From contig JAUIMM010002293.1 in NCBI GenBank assembly GCA_031769625.1, positions 124,001 through 188,000 on the forward strand: a stretch of 64,000 nt of DNA, given 5' to 3'. Source of the DNA: Taudactylus pleione (Eukaryota; Chordata; Amphibia; Anura; Myobatrachidae). The position numbers and the translations under genes are program-made. Positions 11,365 through 21,780 of this stretch are shown here, piece by piece; within the stretch, counting starts at the first letter, position 1; the number at the start of each line of letters is the position of its first letter. The notes under the pieces are model-generated. The model did no database searches. It saw nothing but the letters and a program-made list of their open reading frames with translations, and was not told the DNA's origin.

Positions 11365-11935
11365 TTTGATCAATTTAACAGCCAGGGGCTGCAACCAATG
11401 AATTGTTTTTTAATTTATTTATTATCAATTTAACAGCCAGGGCTTCACCCAATGAATTGTTTTTAAATTAATTTATGATCAATTTAACAGCCAGGGGCTG
11501 CATCCAATGAAGTGTTTTTAAATTAATGTATGATCAATTTAACAGCCAGGGGCTGCAACCAATGAATTGTTTCTTAATTAATTTATGATCAATTTAACAG
11601 CCAAGGGCTGCACCCAATGAATTGTTTTTAAATTAATTTATGATCAATTTAACAGCCAGGGGCTGCAACCAATGAATTGTTTTTTTTATTAATTTATGAT
11701 CAATTTAACAGCCAAGGGCTGCACCCAATGAATTGTTTTTAAATTAATTTATGATCAATTTAACAGCCAGGGGTGCAACCAATGATTTGTTTTTTTAATT
11801 AATTTATGATCAATTTAACAGCCAGGGGTTTCACCCAATGAATTGTTTTTTAATTCATTTATGATGAATTTAACAGCCAGGGGCTGCACCCAATGAATTG
11901 TTATTTAATTAATTTATGATCAATTTTACACCTGG
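11365..11935. repeat. AT-rich minisatellite in hAT-C 3' region, about 57-bp unit
   Basis: About ten units of AATTTAACAGCCAGGGGCTG, a CACCCAATGAATTG block and an AT-rich AATTAATTTATGATC block. Units vary by A/T-run length and small substitutions. It lies downstream of the truncated transposase, where hAT-B has ordinary 3' UTR, so it expanded within this copy or its lineage. Confidence 0.9.
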
Positions 11936-11939
11936 CTGT

Positions 11940-13310
11940 CCCATGCAGGGTTGCTGTGCTCCTGTGTGTCGAGGGGCTGCTGCCCAAAATAATAAATAAA
12001 CAATTTTTTGTGTGTGTGTGTCAGCCATACCTGTCATCGGCATAGCTGCGCAGAGGTGCTGTGCTGCTGTCTGTCAAGGGGCTGCATGAATATTGCAATG
12101 TCAACTTTTTTTTAAGTTATTGGGTTACAAAAAAAAAAAAATTAACCTTAAACATAGCAGAAATGTTATCCTAACAGTTTATAAAGTTATATGCTCTAAA
12201 AAACTAAAGCCTATATTTGTTAAAAAAATAAAGTCTAATTCTGCCAAAAGAGAGATTGACACCACGGCTAAACATAAGAGTCACCTTCTGGATGTGAATT
12301 GTGTCATTTGCATGGGGAAAACCCAACCCTCAGATGAGATGGATCTCAGCCAGTGGACAACATTGAAATCACCATTAAAAAGTCACAATGGAAGACTACA
12401 GTGTGGAGAATCTTTCTTCACAGTCAGGAGAGGCCTCAGAGAACATGAAAAAAGATGCTCTAGGTGCTGAACTTCAAGGGATTTCTCCATCATGTTCTGC
12501 AGTATGGAAAGGTTTCATTTACATGTTTTCTATAAAGTAGTTCAAAGTTACAGCCTTCAAAGTGTCTGGCTATAACACCCACCTTTGCCAAGAATTACCA
12601 AAGATTATTACAAGCAAAGGATTCATCTGTCCGGAATCTGTCTGGGAATTCATGGATTGTATTTGGCCTGAATGCACTTAGACATCCAGTGATTCTGTCA
12701 GTGTTCTGTAACCCACTTTATTCCTACCTGAATCGAAAACTGATGTACAGAATAGTAAGCACAGACAACATGGAGGCCTTTGTTATTCCGCTGCCTGCAT
12801 GCCAAAAAATACCTCCCAGACTTCACCCACTAGGGGGACCAGGTCTTGATAATGACCATCCCCATCTGTTGCTAGGCCTTCTTCTTACAAACCATCCATG
12901 CTCGACTTCCTGTCCAAAAAGGGTAAGCAGGTTACAGAAAGAGGAGCTAGATGTCCCCAATGACATTTGTTTTCTTCTATCATAGATGATGTGGAGAGAT
13001 AAGAGCTTCAGATGTTGGAAGTACAGGGGCTCCCACCTATTTGGCTTCCCTTCAGAGAAAAGAGCTATGTTCCTCAGAAAGTGTCTATGCCTGAGCTGAT
13101 AGGTAGGTATTCTCTATCTGTTGGTAAACTAAATACCCTTCAGAAGATGGCAACCCAGAATAACAACAACTATAAATAATGTGTACACTTATAACCAGCC
13201 TGATCCCTTAACAGCAACATACCCCATATGGCCAACTCATAACATGACACCCAGTTTGCAGCCTCCTCTTTCTTATGACACTAATTCAGTCACCATGGTT
13301 GCTCCGGTCC
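11940..13310 (+). other. Unassigned block inside hAT-C, possibly captured sequence
   Basis: Absent from the equivalent position of hAT-B. 12093-12470 has an open frame whose last part (VNCVICMGKT, then LQCGESFFTVRRGLREHEKR with Cys and His spacing) looks weakly zinc-finger-like. 12689-12985 is another open frame with a GTAAGC donor-like site near 12919. About 13195-13318 gives PDPLTATYPIWPTHN, ending at a stop. These could be remnants of a host transcript picked up by the transposon. I do not recognise the source and chance open frames remain possible. Confidence 0.35.
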
Positions 13311-13314
13311 ATGA

Positions 13315-13765
13315 ATAAGTGGACAGAGGGAACAATGGCAATTTGAAGGCCACTAACTAATTCTGTTTTTTATAAAGTCCCTTTACAGGTTGGAAAATTC
13401 TGTTACAGAACAGAAGGTTTGCAAATGATTATTTAAGTCAATTTCCTATTTATTTTTGGAAAGCACGCTTCCTGGTCCCCTTCTGGGATGAAAAAAATCA
13501 TCTCCCAGCAAGCAGGCATGGCACAGACACAAACACAACGTAATACTTAAAGCTTAGGTATAAAATGTTCCGCTTGTTCACAATATATCTCATATGGTTA
13601 AGTGGACAGTGGGAACAATGGCAGTTTGAAGGCCACTAACTAACTATGTTTTTTTTATGTCTCTCTACAGGTTGGGAAATGCCTTTATAGAAGATTTGCA
13701 AAGCATTAAGTCAATTGTTTATTTATTTTTGGAAAGTACACTTCCTGGTCCCCTTGTGAGCTGTG
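13315..13765. repeat. Direct duplication of about 165 bp in hAT-C 3' region
   Basis: 13315-13480 (GTGGACAGAGGGAACAATGG to CACGCTTCCTGGTCCCC) is repeated at 13600-13757 (GTGGACAGTGGGAACAATGG to TACACTTCCTGGTCCCC). About 120 bp lie between. The two copies differ at roughly one base in ten. The segment from 13766 onward matches hAT-B 3' UTR (GAAATAAATGTTATTGAGG), leading to the 3' end. Confidence 0.8.
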
Positions 13766-14094
13766 AGGTTGTCAAAATTGACTGGAAACGAGTGGAAATA
13801 AATGTTATTGAGGTTATTAATACTGTAGGAAGAAAAAAAGGCCAATTTTTTTGTGATTTTAGCTGTTTTTTTTTATTTTTTAAAAAAAAATCCAGAACCA
13901 AAACACGAAAACAAAACACGGATGTGAGGTTTTGGCAAAACCAATCCAGATCCAAAACCAAAACACGAGGGTCAGCGCACATCTCTTCCCAAAACACAGA
14001 AGGGTGGTTTTGGCAAAACCAATCCAGATGCAAGACCCGAAGAAAAATCCAGATCCAAAACCAAAACATGAAAAGTGGCCGGTGAACACCCCTA

Positions 14095-14727
14095 ATTTAT
14101 TCAAACAAGATCAGATTAGTGACAAATTTTACCTTAGCAATAGAGGACAACAATTCACAAAGCGATTTGTTATACACACTTTCAGACAGAAAAGTACACT
14201 GGTATCCAGAAATTTTATTATAACTGTAACTCTGCGACATCAGGATCCGACTAGTAAAAAAAAGGTTAAACAATAGACATGCAAACATGAAAAATAGAAA
14301 TACGCAATGTCAATATTATATGAAATATAGCCCTCTGTTATTTTGTTAACAAAAGAAATAATAGTTTCTCATCACTTATGCATGCAAGTGAGTGACTAGT
14401 TGTAATGTTTGCAAACGGTCCCCGGGATATTTACTGAAGTCACAATTATTATACTCCTAGTGGAAATGCAGACTGAATTAAAGTCTATTGGGTATGCAGA
14501 ATAAGTATATGGTCTCCTGACTCTTTATTTTCCTTTCCTTTGTGATTACAGCTGACAGAAAGTTAAAATAACAGCTAAATGGTGAATTATGCGGTGAGAT
14601 TTAAACATGCAATTATTTTATGTTGATATTCCGGCCTTATTCCTCTTATAACTTTTACAGTGTAAAAACTCCACTATCTCCAATTGGGACTATGTATTCA
14701 CTGGTAGAATAACTGTAAGGTTTTTAT
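14095..14727. other. Spacer between hAT-B and hAT-D
   Basis: AT-rich single-copy-looking DNA. I see no coding frame, repeat or regulatory signal that I can support. Confidence 0.5.
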
Positions 14728-16369
14728 TAGAGATGAGCGGGTTCGGTTCCCTGAGAACCGAACCCACCCGAACTAAGAGGATCCGAGTCAGATCGAAGTC
14801 GACTCAGATTTTCCCGCCTGACTCGGATCTGAAAAGAAGGTATAACGTCATCATCCCGCTGTCGGATTCTTGCGGACCCACCATTTTTCATTCGAGCTGT
14901 GAAGAGTGAAGAGGGAGGGAGCTGGGAGCTGTGCTGCTGTGCAATAGGGCTGGCAACAGACTGTGTGTTGATTAATGTCCTAAGAGGCTGGCTGTTGTCC
15001 ATATAGGGCCTAGCTTACTGCTGTTGTGACTGAGGTTGTCCTGTCCATCAATAAGGACTGGCTGTCTGTTGTCCATATATAGGGGCTGGCTGGTCGTCGT
15101 CATATCCATAGGAGCTGGCTGGCTGTAGTCCATAGGGGCTGGCTGTTGTCCATAGGGGCTGGCTGTTCTTCTTTGTTGTCCAGGGGGTGCTCTGTCCAGA
15201 AGGGGTGCTCTTCACCCCCAGTGTTAAAAAAAATATTTTTTTTTTTGTGCACGTTAGCCACACCTGTCATTAATGTAGGTGTGCAGGGGTGCTGTGCTGC
15301 TGTTTGTTAAGGGACTGCTGCCTCTTTCAGGGGTGCTCTTCACTTGAACCACACCCAGTGTGAAAAAAACAAAAAAAATGTTTGTGTGCGTGTTAGCTTG
15401 CCACATACTACCAGTGTTCACATAAAAACTATTTTTTGTGTGTGCGTGTTAGCCTGCCACATACTACCAGTTTTAAAAAAAGTGTGTGTGCATGTTAGCC
15501 TGCCACACCACCAGTGTTCAAATAAAAAAAAATTGTGTGTGGTTGGTTGTGTGTGTTAGCTGCAACTTAACTACACTATAATTGCTTGGTGACACTGCAG
15601 TAAGACCACAGTGAGTATAGATGACTGTCACATGACAGGAGAGCAGGATCTACATGCCAGTCTTGTAGCTGCCGGCAGCAGTCATGATGACGATGCAAGG
15701 CCGTCAATGCCATCTATGAAGGCCGATGTACCAGGGCTTAAGTCAGGCCAAAAAGTCAGGGTAAAAAAAACAACTTTTACCCTGTTAAAGAAAAAAAAAT
15801 CTAAAGGTTAGTCAGCTTTAGAGAAACAAAAAATTGGCAATATGCCATTCACCACACAAAGTGGCAAGGAAAGGATAAGGCCTTGGCCTTTATTATTTAT
15901 GACTGGTGGTTCTAGTGATGATTTAAGCCCCTCTGCTTGTAGGAGAGGTACCACCGGAACTAACTGTGAGCTCTGAAACCTCACAAATCCCTGAGGAGAG
16001 TCCAAGTGTGTCTCCGGTTGCCATGTGTGAGCCTGACCTTTCTAATACTGTACTTGAAGAGGATCCTCCTTCCACCATTTGTGTGCACTCTGTAGATTTG
16101 GGAATGAGTAGCACACGTCAACATGCTGATGTAGAAATCAAGGATGCCTCTGTGGAATTGCACGAGGAGGATGAGGAGGATATTTATGTAGTTGGCGATA
16201 ACAACAAGGATGATGAGGATGTTGATGCCGAGGATGTTTGTGTAAAAACTTTAAATTATGTAACAGTTGTTGCCCATGGAGGGAAAAATCCCATTGTTGC
16301 CATGCCTGGGCAAAGGATCAAAAAATCCACTTCCATTGTGTGGAATTATTTCCACCCAAATCCGGACTG
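14728..16369 (+). mobile_element. hAT-D: 5' portion of a hAT element
   Basis: Starts TAGAGATGAGCGGGTTCGG followed by the subterminal hairpin GGTTCCCTGAGAACCGAACC. Leader repeats at 15040-15240 (GGCTGGCTGTTGTCCATAGG type) and 15330-15560 (GTTAGCCTGCCACATACTACC type) sit where hAT-A has its satellite and hAT-C its 110-160-bp units. The transposase reading frame then begins and stops being recognisable at 16369, where the gypsy element starts. The remaining hAT-D sequence was not found in the window. Confidence 0.8.
15620..16369 (+). pseudogene. hAT-D transposase N-terminus (acidic region and start of BED finger)
   Basis: DDCHMTGEQD begins the conserved N-terminus also seen at 7038. A lysine-rich segment ends in a stop near 15808. 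After about 100 bp the frame SQIPEESPSVSPVAMCEPDL continues through two acidic stretches to KKSTSIVWNYFHPNPDC, the start of the BED finger. The zinc-binding CxxC and HxxxxH parts are absent because the gypsy element follows. The uninterrupted GAGAGTCCAAGTGTGTCTCC at about 15993 gives the empty-site version of the Penelope-like insertion point in hAT-C. Confidence 0.8.
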
Positions 16370-16792
16370 TACGACCCTGGTTAGCTTTTCACCTTTTTGC
16401 CTTGAGACTTACCCATCGGCTGTCCCGTGGATCTGTGTGTGTGCTTTGCCTGGGAGATCTCTCCTGATCATGCTGGCTGCACACTTCTGTGTATGCATTT
16501 GGACTCAGCTCTCCTTTCCACAATGATTATTCACCTGGATCCTTTCCTGTCTGTGAACACTGCTAGCCTTGATTGGAATTTCAGGTGTAGGTCTGACTCT
16601 CAGTCTTGCAGAGATGACTGCTCTCCCTGCATGTTGTGCCCTCCACCACTCAGAGTGCTACTACCAGACCACCTGATCATATCCACCAATTCCTGCTGGA
16701 CCCAGGGTATATACACCCTCCACTGATAGCATTCTGGGCCTGAACATCTCATTACTTCCCGTGGTGTATAGTTCAAGCTACTTCAGAGTACA

Positions 16793-17050
16793 GGTATATC
16801 CCAGGCTTATGCTAACAGCAATACCTGGTTTATCCAGCAATTCTGCTACCTGCAATATCTGGTATATCCAGCAACCCTGCTACCAACAATACCTGGAATA
16901 TCCAGCAACCCTGCTAACAGTAATACCTGGTATATTCAGCAATGCTGCTAACTGCAATACCTGGTATATCCAGCAACCCTGCTAACAACAATACCTGCTA
17001 TATCCAGCAATCCTGCTAACTGCAATACCTAGTATTTCCTGATATCCTAC
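16793..17050. repeat. 33-bp minisatellite in gypsy leader
   Basis: About eight units of GCAATACCTGGTATATCCAG plus CAACCCTGCTAAC, with substitutions between units. Open frames through it follow the 33-bp period and are not taken as genes. Confidence 0.85.
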
Positions 17051-17209
17051 TGGTTGCCAGACTAGTTCTATCTGTAATCCTGCTACACAAATACACCTGC
17101 AGCATCCAGAAATCCTACCAGTTCCCAGGCCAGTGCATTATGTCCATTGTTGATGCATGACTTATGATCCTGAGTTCCCTGTGTGTTACCAGTGCTTCCC
17201 AGCACAGCC

Positions 17210-17690
17210 CAAGATACTCCAGCCCAGAGTGATATTCCAGGTCCATTCCACGATACTCCAGTCTGGAGTGATATTTCAAGTCCATTCCACGATACTCCAG
17301 TCCGGAGTGATATTCCAAGTCCATTCCATGATACTCCAGTCCAGAGTGCTATTCCAAGTCCATCCCACGATACTCCAGTCCAGAGTGATATTCCAGGTCC
17401 ATTCCACTATACTCCAGTCCGGAGTGATATTCCAAGTCCATCCCACGATACTCCAGTCCGGAGTGATATTCCAAGTCCATTCCACAATACTCCAGTGCTG
17501 AGTGATATTCCAAGTCCGTTCCACGTTATTCCAGTCCAGAGTCAAGTTCCAAGTTCTTCAGTTCACTCCACGTTATTCCAGTCCAGAGTTAAGTTCCAAG
17601 TTCACCAGTTCAAATCCATGTTACTTCAGTCCGGAGTCAAGTTCCAAGTTCACCAGTTCAACTCAGCAAGTCTTCCTTCCGGTCCCGGTC
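17210..17690. repeat. 39-bp minisatellite in gypsy leader
   Basis: About eight clear units of GATACTCCAGTCCGGAGTGA plus TATTCCAAGTCCATTCCAC, then longer diverged units to 17690. The unit includes the partly palindromic ACTCCAGTCCGGAGT. The 39-bp period keeps all frames open, so the long frames on both strands are artefacts. Confidence 0.88.
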
Positions 17691-17915
17691 TGGTTCCTCC
17701 AAGTCTTCTTCTAGTTCCACTCCAACATTACAAGTTTCCTGTTCCTGTCATTTATCACCAAAGGCAGTTCTCACTGCTATACAATTCTTTCGCAAATAGA
17801 GCTATTTACCTCAACCATGGTTCCAGTCAAGCCGGTCTCCGCTGTATCCACTTCAACACCTGAGGCAGGTAATTCTCAAGCACCAATCGTGACAGTATGA
17901 TCAGGCCTAACGATT

Positions 17916-18430
17916 GTGGCAGATCAAGCATACAATACTGGACCGACTGCTTTCCGTAACCTGATCGCTCGCTTGGATTCACAGGAGGCCATACAGCATC
18001 AATTGCTACAGCTTTTGCAAATCCTGAATAATCAGCTAGATGGTACTCAAATCACACCTGAACCTCTAACTTCCTTCCATCAACTACTGGAACAGCTACA
18101 GATTTTACTCATCAAAATTTTTCAGATCATTCCCAAGTTTCTTAGAGCTACCACTGTCACAACCAAAACATCTGCCTTGGAATCCCTAAGAAAGAAGGAT
18201 TCTTCCACACCAAGTAATGTGAGACATAAAAGTTACCTGTGGCTGAACACCAGTGGTACAAAGATTTACAGCTCTGTCTCTATTGTGGGGGTTCTGACCA
18301 CTTCATTAAAGAATGTTCCCTTTGCAACTCCAACAGTAATACCAAATGTCAACATCTCAGTGCCCGTTCCGGTTCCAGTCCGGATTTTGCCCGTTTCGGT
18401 TCTTTCAGTCAACAGTCTCCACAGTAGTAG
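17916..18430 (+). pseudogene. Gypsy gag remnant with CCHC zinc knuckle
   Basis: The expected start codon is GTG (17916) where ATG would be expected; the frame then reads ADQAYNTGPTAFRNLIARLD and DSQEAIQHQLLQLLQ, the usual N-terminus of sushi-type Gag. The capsid region is mostly deleted. A second frame (18239-18427) carries CLYCGGSDHFIKEC, a CCHC nucleocapsid knuckle. Lost start, internal deletion and frame change make it non-functional. Confidence 0.75.
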
Positions 18431-18463
18431 GGTTTTTTTCCTACTACTATGGAGACTATTGAC
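18408..18463. repeat. 24-bp inverted repeat (hairpin)
   Basis: Left arm 18408-18431 and right arm 18440-18463 pair with two mismatches around an 8-base T-rich loop. It sits at the abrupt end of gypsy similarity. Confidence 0.85.
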
Positions 18464-18465
18464 TA

Positions 18466-19140
18466 AAAACAAGCTCTGTCTGTCCGGTGCCGGAAGTGAT
18501 GTGTGCGTGTCACCACCGGACCGGATATAACAGGAGCTTGCGTTCCACCTATGAGGGAGCGCAATAGCATTTTACTCTTCTCAATGCAGCACAGGAAGTG
18601 ACATCTGCGTGTCACCGCCGGACCGGAAGGTAGCCACTTTCACATTCCATGTAAGCAGAGTCACTTTTTTACAGTTTTTTAAGTGTTTTTAATTTACAGA
18701 TGATTGTATAACACATGTATTAGCACTTGTATTATGCAAACACCATGGTTTTATTTGAAGATTGTCTATATATGCTGTTTTTAGTGAAGATCTGTTACCC
18801 AGTGAGGATTGACCAATGGGATATCAAGGGAGGGTATAAAAAGGATTAAAGTCCTCCAACACATTACACCTTGAAAAAGATTTTATTGTTAGTTGAAACG
18901 CGTTGATGTTTGATCAGAAGGCTTGGATTCTGGAAGTGGGGACTATCCAGAGGCACCGCAGGTTGTTTAATTCCACGGATTCCTGTTCCCAGGAAGTGTT
19001 ATCTGAGCGATTTAGGTGTATTCTGCTTACACCCACACCTTCTGGTACGCCTTTAATTTTACCATTGTTATGGTGGATTTGTTTTATTTTAACATCATTC
19101 ATTTTTAATTATTAATATATTAAATGATAATACACTACGA
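18466..19140 (+). mobile_element. Penelope-like terminal-repeat relic
   Basis: Contains two diverged copies of a GTCACCACCGGACCGGA segment (18510-18530 and 18612-18630) and, at 18869-18908, a hammerhead-like unit (CTTGAAAAAGA, stem, GTTGAAACGCGTTG) of the kind seen at 8329. No coding sequence. Limits are approximate and class assignment is by motif only. Confidence 0.45.
18869..18908 (+). ncRNA. hammerhead-like motif (degenerate)
   Basis: CTTGAAAAAG, a weak stem-loop, then TTGAAACGCGTTG. The GAAACGCGTTG end is identical to the two motifs in the Penelope-like insertion at 7418-8771, but stem II is poor. Confidence 0.3.
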
Positions 19141-19545
19141 TGGTCCTTCTCTCTCTTTTCATATGAACGGATGTGTTATGGGAGTTTGAAGATTTCAGTG
19201 AACAAGCCGTTTTGAATACTTGAAGGACACTCTCCATTCTTGTACAGGAACATTTGTTGTTTTATACGACAGAACTGAACACATTTTTTTGGGACACTGG
19301 ACTATAGTGGTATTAATATTTACGCTGTATTCCCTTTGTTGATATTTTATATCCTGTGCGCATAGGTGACTACATCTATAGGGATTACCCTTTGCTGCAT
19401 TTTCGTGATGCGCGGGTTCTCATATTTCTATTTGTGCCTCAACTGCTACTATTTGGTTGTGTTGGTTCTGTCCTTTATATAGAATCTTAATGCATACAGT
19501 ATCTGTGTTAATGTCAGCTTCCCTCTCTAATAATGTGTTTTTACC
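19141..19545. other. Spacer, no feature seen
   Basis: No coding frame or repeat recognised between the Penelope-like relic and the 28-bp minisatellite. Confidence 0.5.
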
Positions 19546-20974
19546 TTAACTCCTGTGCCTAGTCTTAAGTACATCATCTAGCTCCTGTGCCTAGTCTTAC
19601 ATCATCTAGCTCCTGTGCCTAGTCTTACATCATCACCATCTCTGTGCCTAGTCGTACATCATCTTACTCATGTGCCTAGTCTTACATTATCCAGCTAGTG
19701 TGCCTAGTCTTACATCATCTAGCTCCAGTGACTAGTTTTACATCATCTAGCTCCTGTGCCTAGTCTTACATCATCCACCTCCTGTGCCTACTCTTACATC
19801 ATCCACCTCCTGTGCCTAGTCTTACATCTTCTAGCTCCTGTGCCTAGTCTTACATTATCTATCTCCTGTGTCTAGTCTTACATCATCTAGCTCCTGTGTC
19901 TAGTCTTACATCATCCAGATAGTGTGCCTAGTCTAACATCATCCAGCTCCTGTGCCCAGTCTTACATCATCTAGCTCCTGTGCCTAGTCTTACATCATCC
20001 AGCTCCTGAGCCTAGTCTTACATCATCCATCTCCTGTGCCTAGTCTTACATCATCTAGCTCCTGTGCCTAATCTTACATCATCTAGCTCCTGTGCCTAGT
20101 CTTACATCATCTAGCTCCTGAGCCTAGTCTTACATTATCTAGCTCCTGTGCCTAGTCTTACATCATCTAGCTCCTGTGCCTAGTCTTACATCATCCACCT
20201 CCTGTGCCTAGTCTTACATCATCTAGCTCCTGTGACTAGTCTTACATCATAGAAACAGGGGGGTGAGTCCGCACTAGTAGTAGAATTTAAGTAACTCTAT
20301 GAGAAGTCACTATAACATAATAGAATTACCAACATACTTGGTCATCGCAACAAAATTTTCGGATGGCTTTAGGTTGGTGGTGCCTCCCCAAGATTTGTGC
20401 TAAAGACATATACAAAAATCTTTTGATACAAAGAGCAAAAAAACAAAAGACAAATATGCCTTTGTGGGGGCACTCTCATACAATAATTTGAAAAATGATG
20501 TTTGAAATAATGAGTTTAAAATAAAACTTAACGTTTAATAAGCTACTTCTTAAAAGGAATTCTCATCAAGAGGTGATAATACACTTGCATCAAAAGATTT
20601 TTGTACACAGTCTTACATCATCTAGCTCTTGCGCCTAGTCTTACATCATCAACCTCCTGTGCCTAGTCTTACATCATCTAGCTCCTGTGCCTAGTCTTAC
20701 ATTATCTAGCTCCTGTGCCTAGTCTTACATCATCTATCTTCTGTGCCTAGTCTTACATCATCCACCTCCTGTGCAAAGTCTTACATCATCCAGCTACTGT
20801 GTCTTACATCATCTTACATCATCTAGCTCCAGTGCCTAGTTTTACATCATCCACCTCCTGTGACTAGTCTTACATCATCTAGCGCCTGTGCCTAGTCTTA
20901 CATCATCCACCTCCTGTGCCTAGTCTTACATCATCCAGCTACTGTGTCTTACATCATCTTACATCATCTAGCTA
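19546..20974. repeat. 28-bp minisatellite, split by an insertion
   Basis: About 25 units of TCTTACATCATCTAGCTCCT plus GTGCCTAG fill 19546-20250, and about 13 more fill 20614-20974. The array is split by 20251-20613, which ends with an inverted pair (CAAAAATCTTTTGATAC near 20415, CATCAAAAGATTTTTG near 20590). Unit variants (CCACCTCC, CCAGCTAG) recur in blocks, suggesting segmental duplication. Confidence 0.9.
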
Positions 20975-21510
20975 CTACCACTGTATATTCTTCACTTTCT
21001 GCTAACATCAAATCTCCACTTTTATTATACTCATTAATAAACTTTTTTGTACAGACACTTTTCCCACATTGTACTACAGCATTTCTGGAAATCTGCACTT
21101 TCTCTTACTGTACACTCCTTCATTCTTACTTTCAACTCTTCCTTCCCATATTTACCTCATCCTTACCATGGAAAGGTTTTCTTCAACTCCCCCCTTCACT
21201 CAGTGACTACCTAATCATTTATTCTGCCCCTTTCTTCCACCTTTATCCTTTCCCCCTGGTCTCCTCCACTTCTTTCTCCCATTTTCTCCACTGCTCTGTT
21301 TGCCTTCCTCCACCTCTTCTCCCACTATTCCACTTTCATTCTCTTATACCCCAGCAGGACCCTACTACCACACTGCTAATCTCTCCTCCCACCCTCCTTT
21401 CCCTGTCAGTTCATCCAACCTCCATCCACATCTTATTAATCTCTCTCCCTGCCCACCTCCTACAGGTTCCTCTCCTAGCACCGGTCAGACTCACCAACTC
21501 TCTATAATCA
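20975..21510. other. Pyrimidine-rich tract
   Basis: C/T-rich sequence. A 187-codon open frame here reads as low-complexity Leu/Ser/Pro with no domain, and is probably a composition artefact leading into the L2 tail. Confidence 0.5.
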
Positions 21511-21780
21511 TTCAAACGGGCTCTCAAGACCCTCTACTTCATTAAAGCCTTCCAACTCGCATCCTAACTTGCTGCTATATGGTCCTTCCTCCCCATCTAC
21601 CCCATCTGTGTCACACCTGTTTGCTTGCCCTTCCCCTCTAGAATGTAAGCTCTTACATGCAGGCCCTCTTGCCTCTTGTGCTTCTTCCTTCTTTACTTTC
21701 ATCTACGTCTTACTCCCTACTAGGGCTCCTAACACTTGGATGCTTATGCTCTGCTGCTTATGAGGGTGTTATGTTATAGA
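21511..21780 (+). mobile_element. L2-type LINE, 3' end
   Basis: 21511-21567 reads FKRALKTLYFIKAFQLAS then stop, the usual last residues of the L2 family ORF2. The 3' UTR follows with AGAATGTAAGCTCTTACATG (21640-21659) and CAGGCCCTCTTGCCTCTTGT, the tail module shared by L2 LINEs. 5' truncated. Confidence 0.75.

Larger units (their letters stand above)
5746..13987 (+). mobile_element. hAT-C: nearly full-length hAT element with exact 8-bp target duplication
   Basis: Starts TAGAGATGAGCG and ends GCGCACATCTCTT, so the terminal inverted repeat is AGAGATG-A/T-GCG. It is flanked by CCCAAAAC at 5738-5745 and 13988-13995, the 8-bp duplication typical of hAT elements. Contents: promoter, leader repeats, transposase broken by a Penelope-like insertion, a stop and frameshifts, a 3' minisatellite, an unassigned block and the 3' terminal region. 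Total 8.24 kb including the 1.35-kb insertion. It could have moved only with transposase supplied in trans in its present form. Confidence 0.9.
4225..14094 (+). mobile_element. hAT-B: old plus-strand hAT split by two younger hAT insertions
   Basis: Visible parts are the transposase C-terminal half (4225-5221), the 3' UTR (5222-5745) and the final 3' end (13988-14094, ending GGTGAACACCCCTA). The 3' UTR is cut at CCCAAAAC (5738-5745) by hAT-C and resumes with the same 8 bp at 13988-13995. The N-terminal half must lie left of the window beyond hAT-A. The 3' UTR has diagnostic blocks seen again in hAT-C (13766-13900) and on the minus strand in hAT-F: GGCCTAAAAACAATATTGTGA and GAATGTTATTGAGGTTA. 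Confidence 0.85.
16370..18465 (+). mobile_element. Ty3/gypsy (sushi/Mart-like) LTR retrotransposon, 5' part
   Basis: Begins TGTACGACCCTGG directly within the hAT-D frame. 16370-17880 is LTR/leader-like, with two minisatellites. A CGTGACAGTATGATCAGGCC block (17888-17907), common just before gag in amphibian gypsy elements, precedes the gag frame. After the nucleocapsid knuckle the element ends in an inverted repeat at 18408-18463 and is followed by unrelated repeat. No pol or second LTR was found. 16500-16780 is leader sequence with no gene. Confidence 0.65.

Noticed and set aside
12093..12470. Zinc-finger-like protein call in hAT-C
   Set aside because: Cys/His spacing is irregular and no full C2H2 or BED pattern fits; kept only as a possible captured fragment.
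17157..17863. Frames of 114 and 226 codons with 13-residue repeats
   Set aside because: Produced by the 39-bp minisatellite in the gypsy leader, in several phases at once.
20944..21507. 187-codon open frame
   Set aside because: Pyrimidine-rich low-complexity translation that runs into an L2 3' end; no conserved motif.
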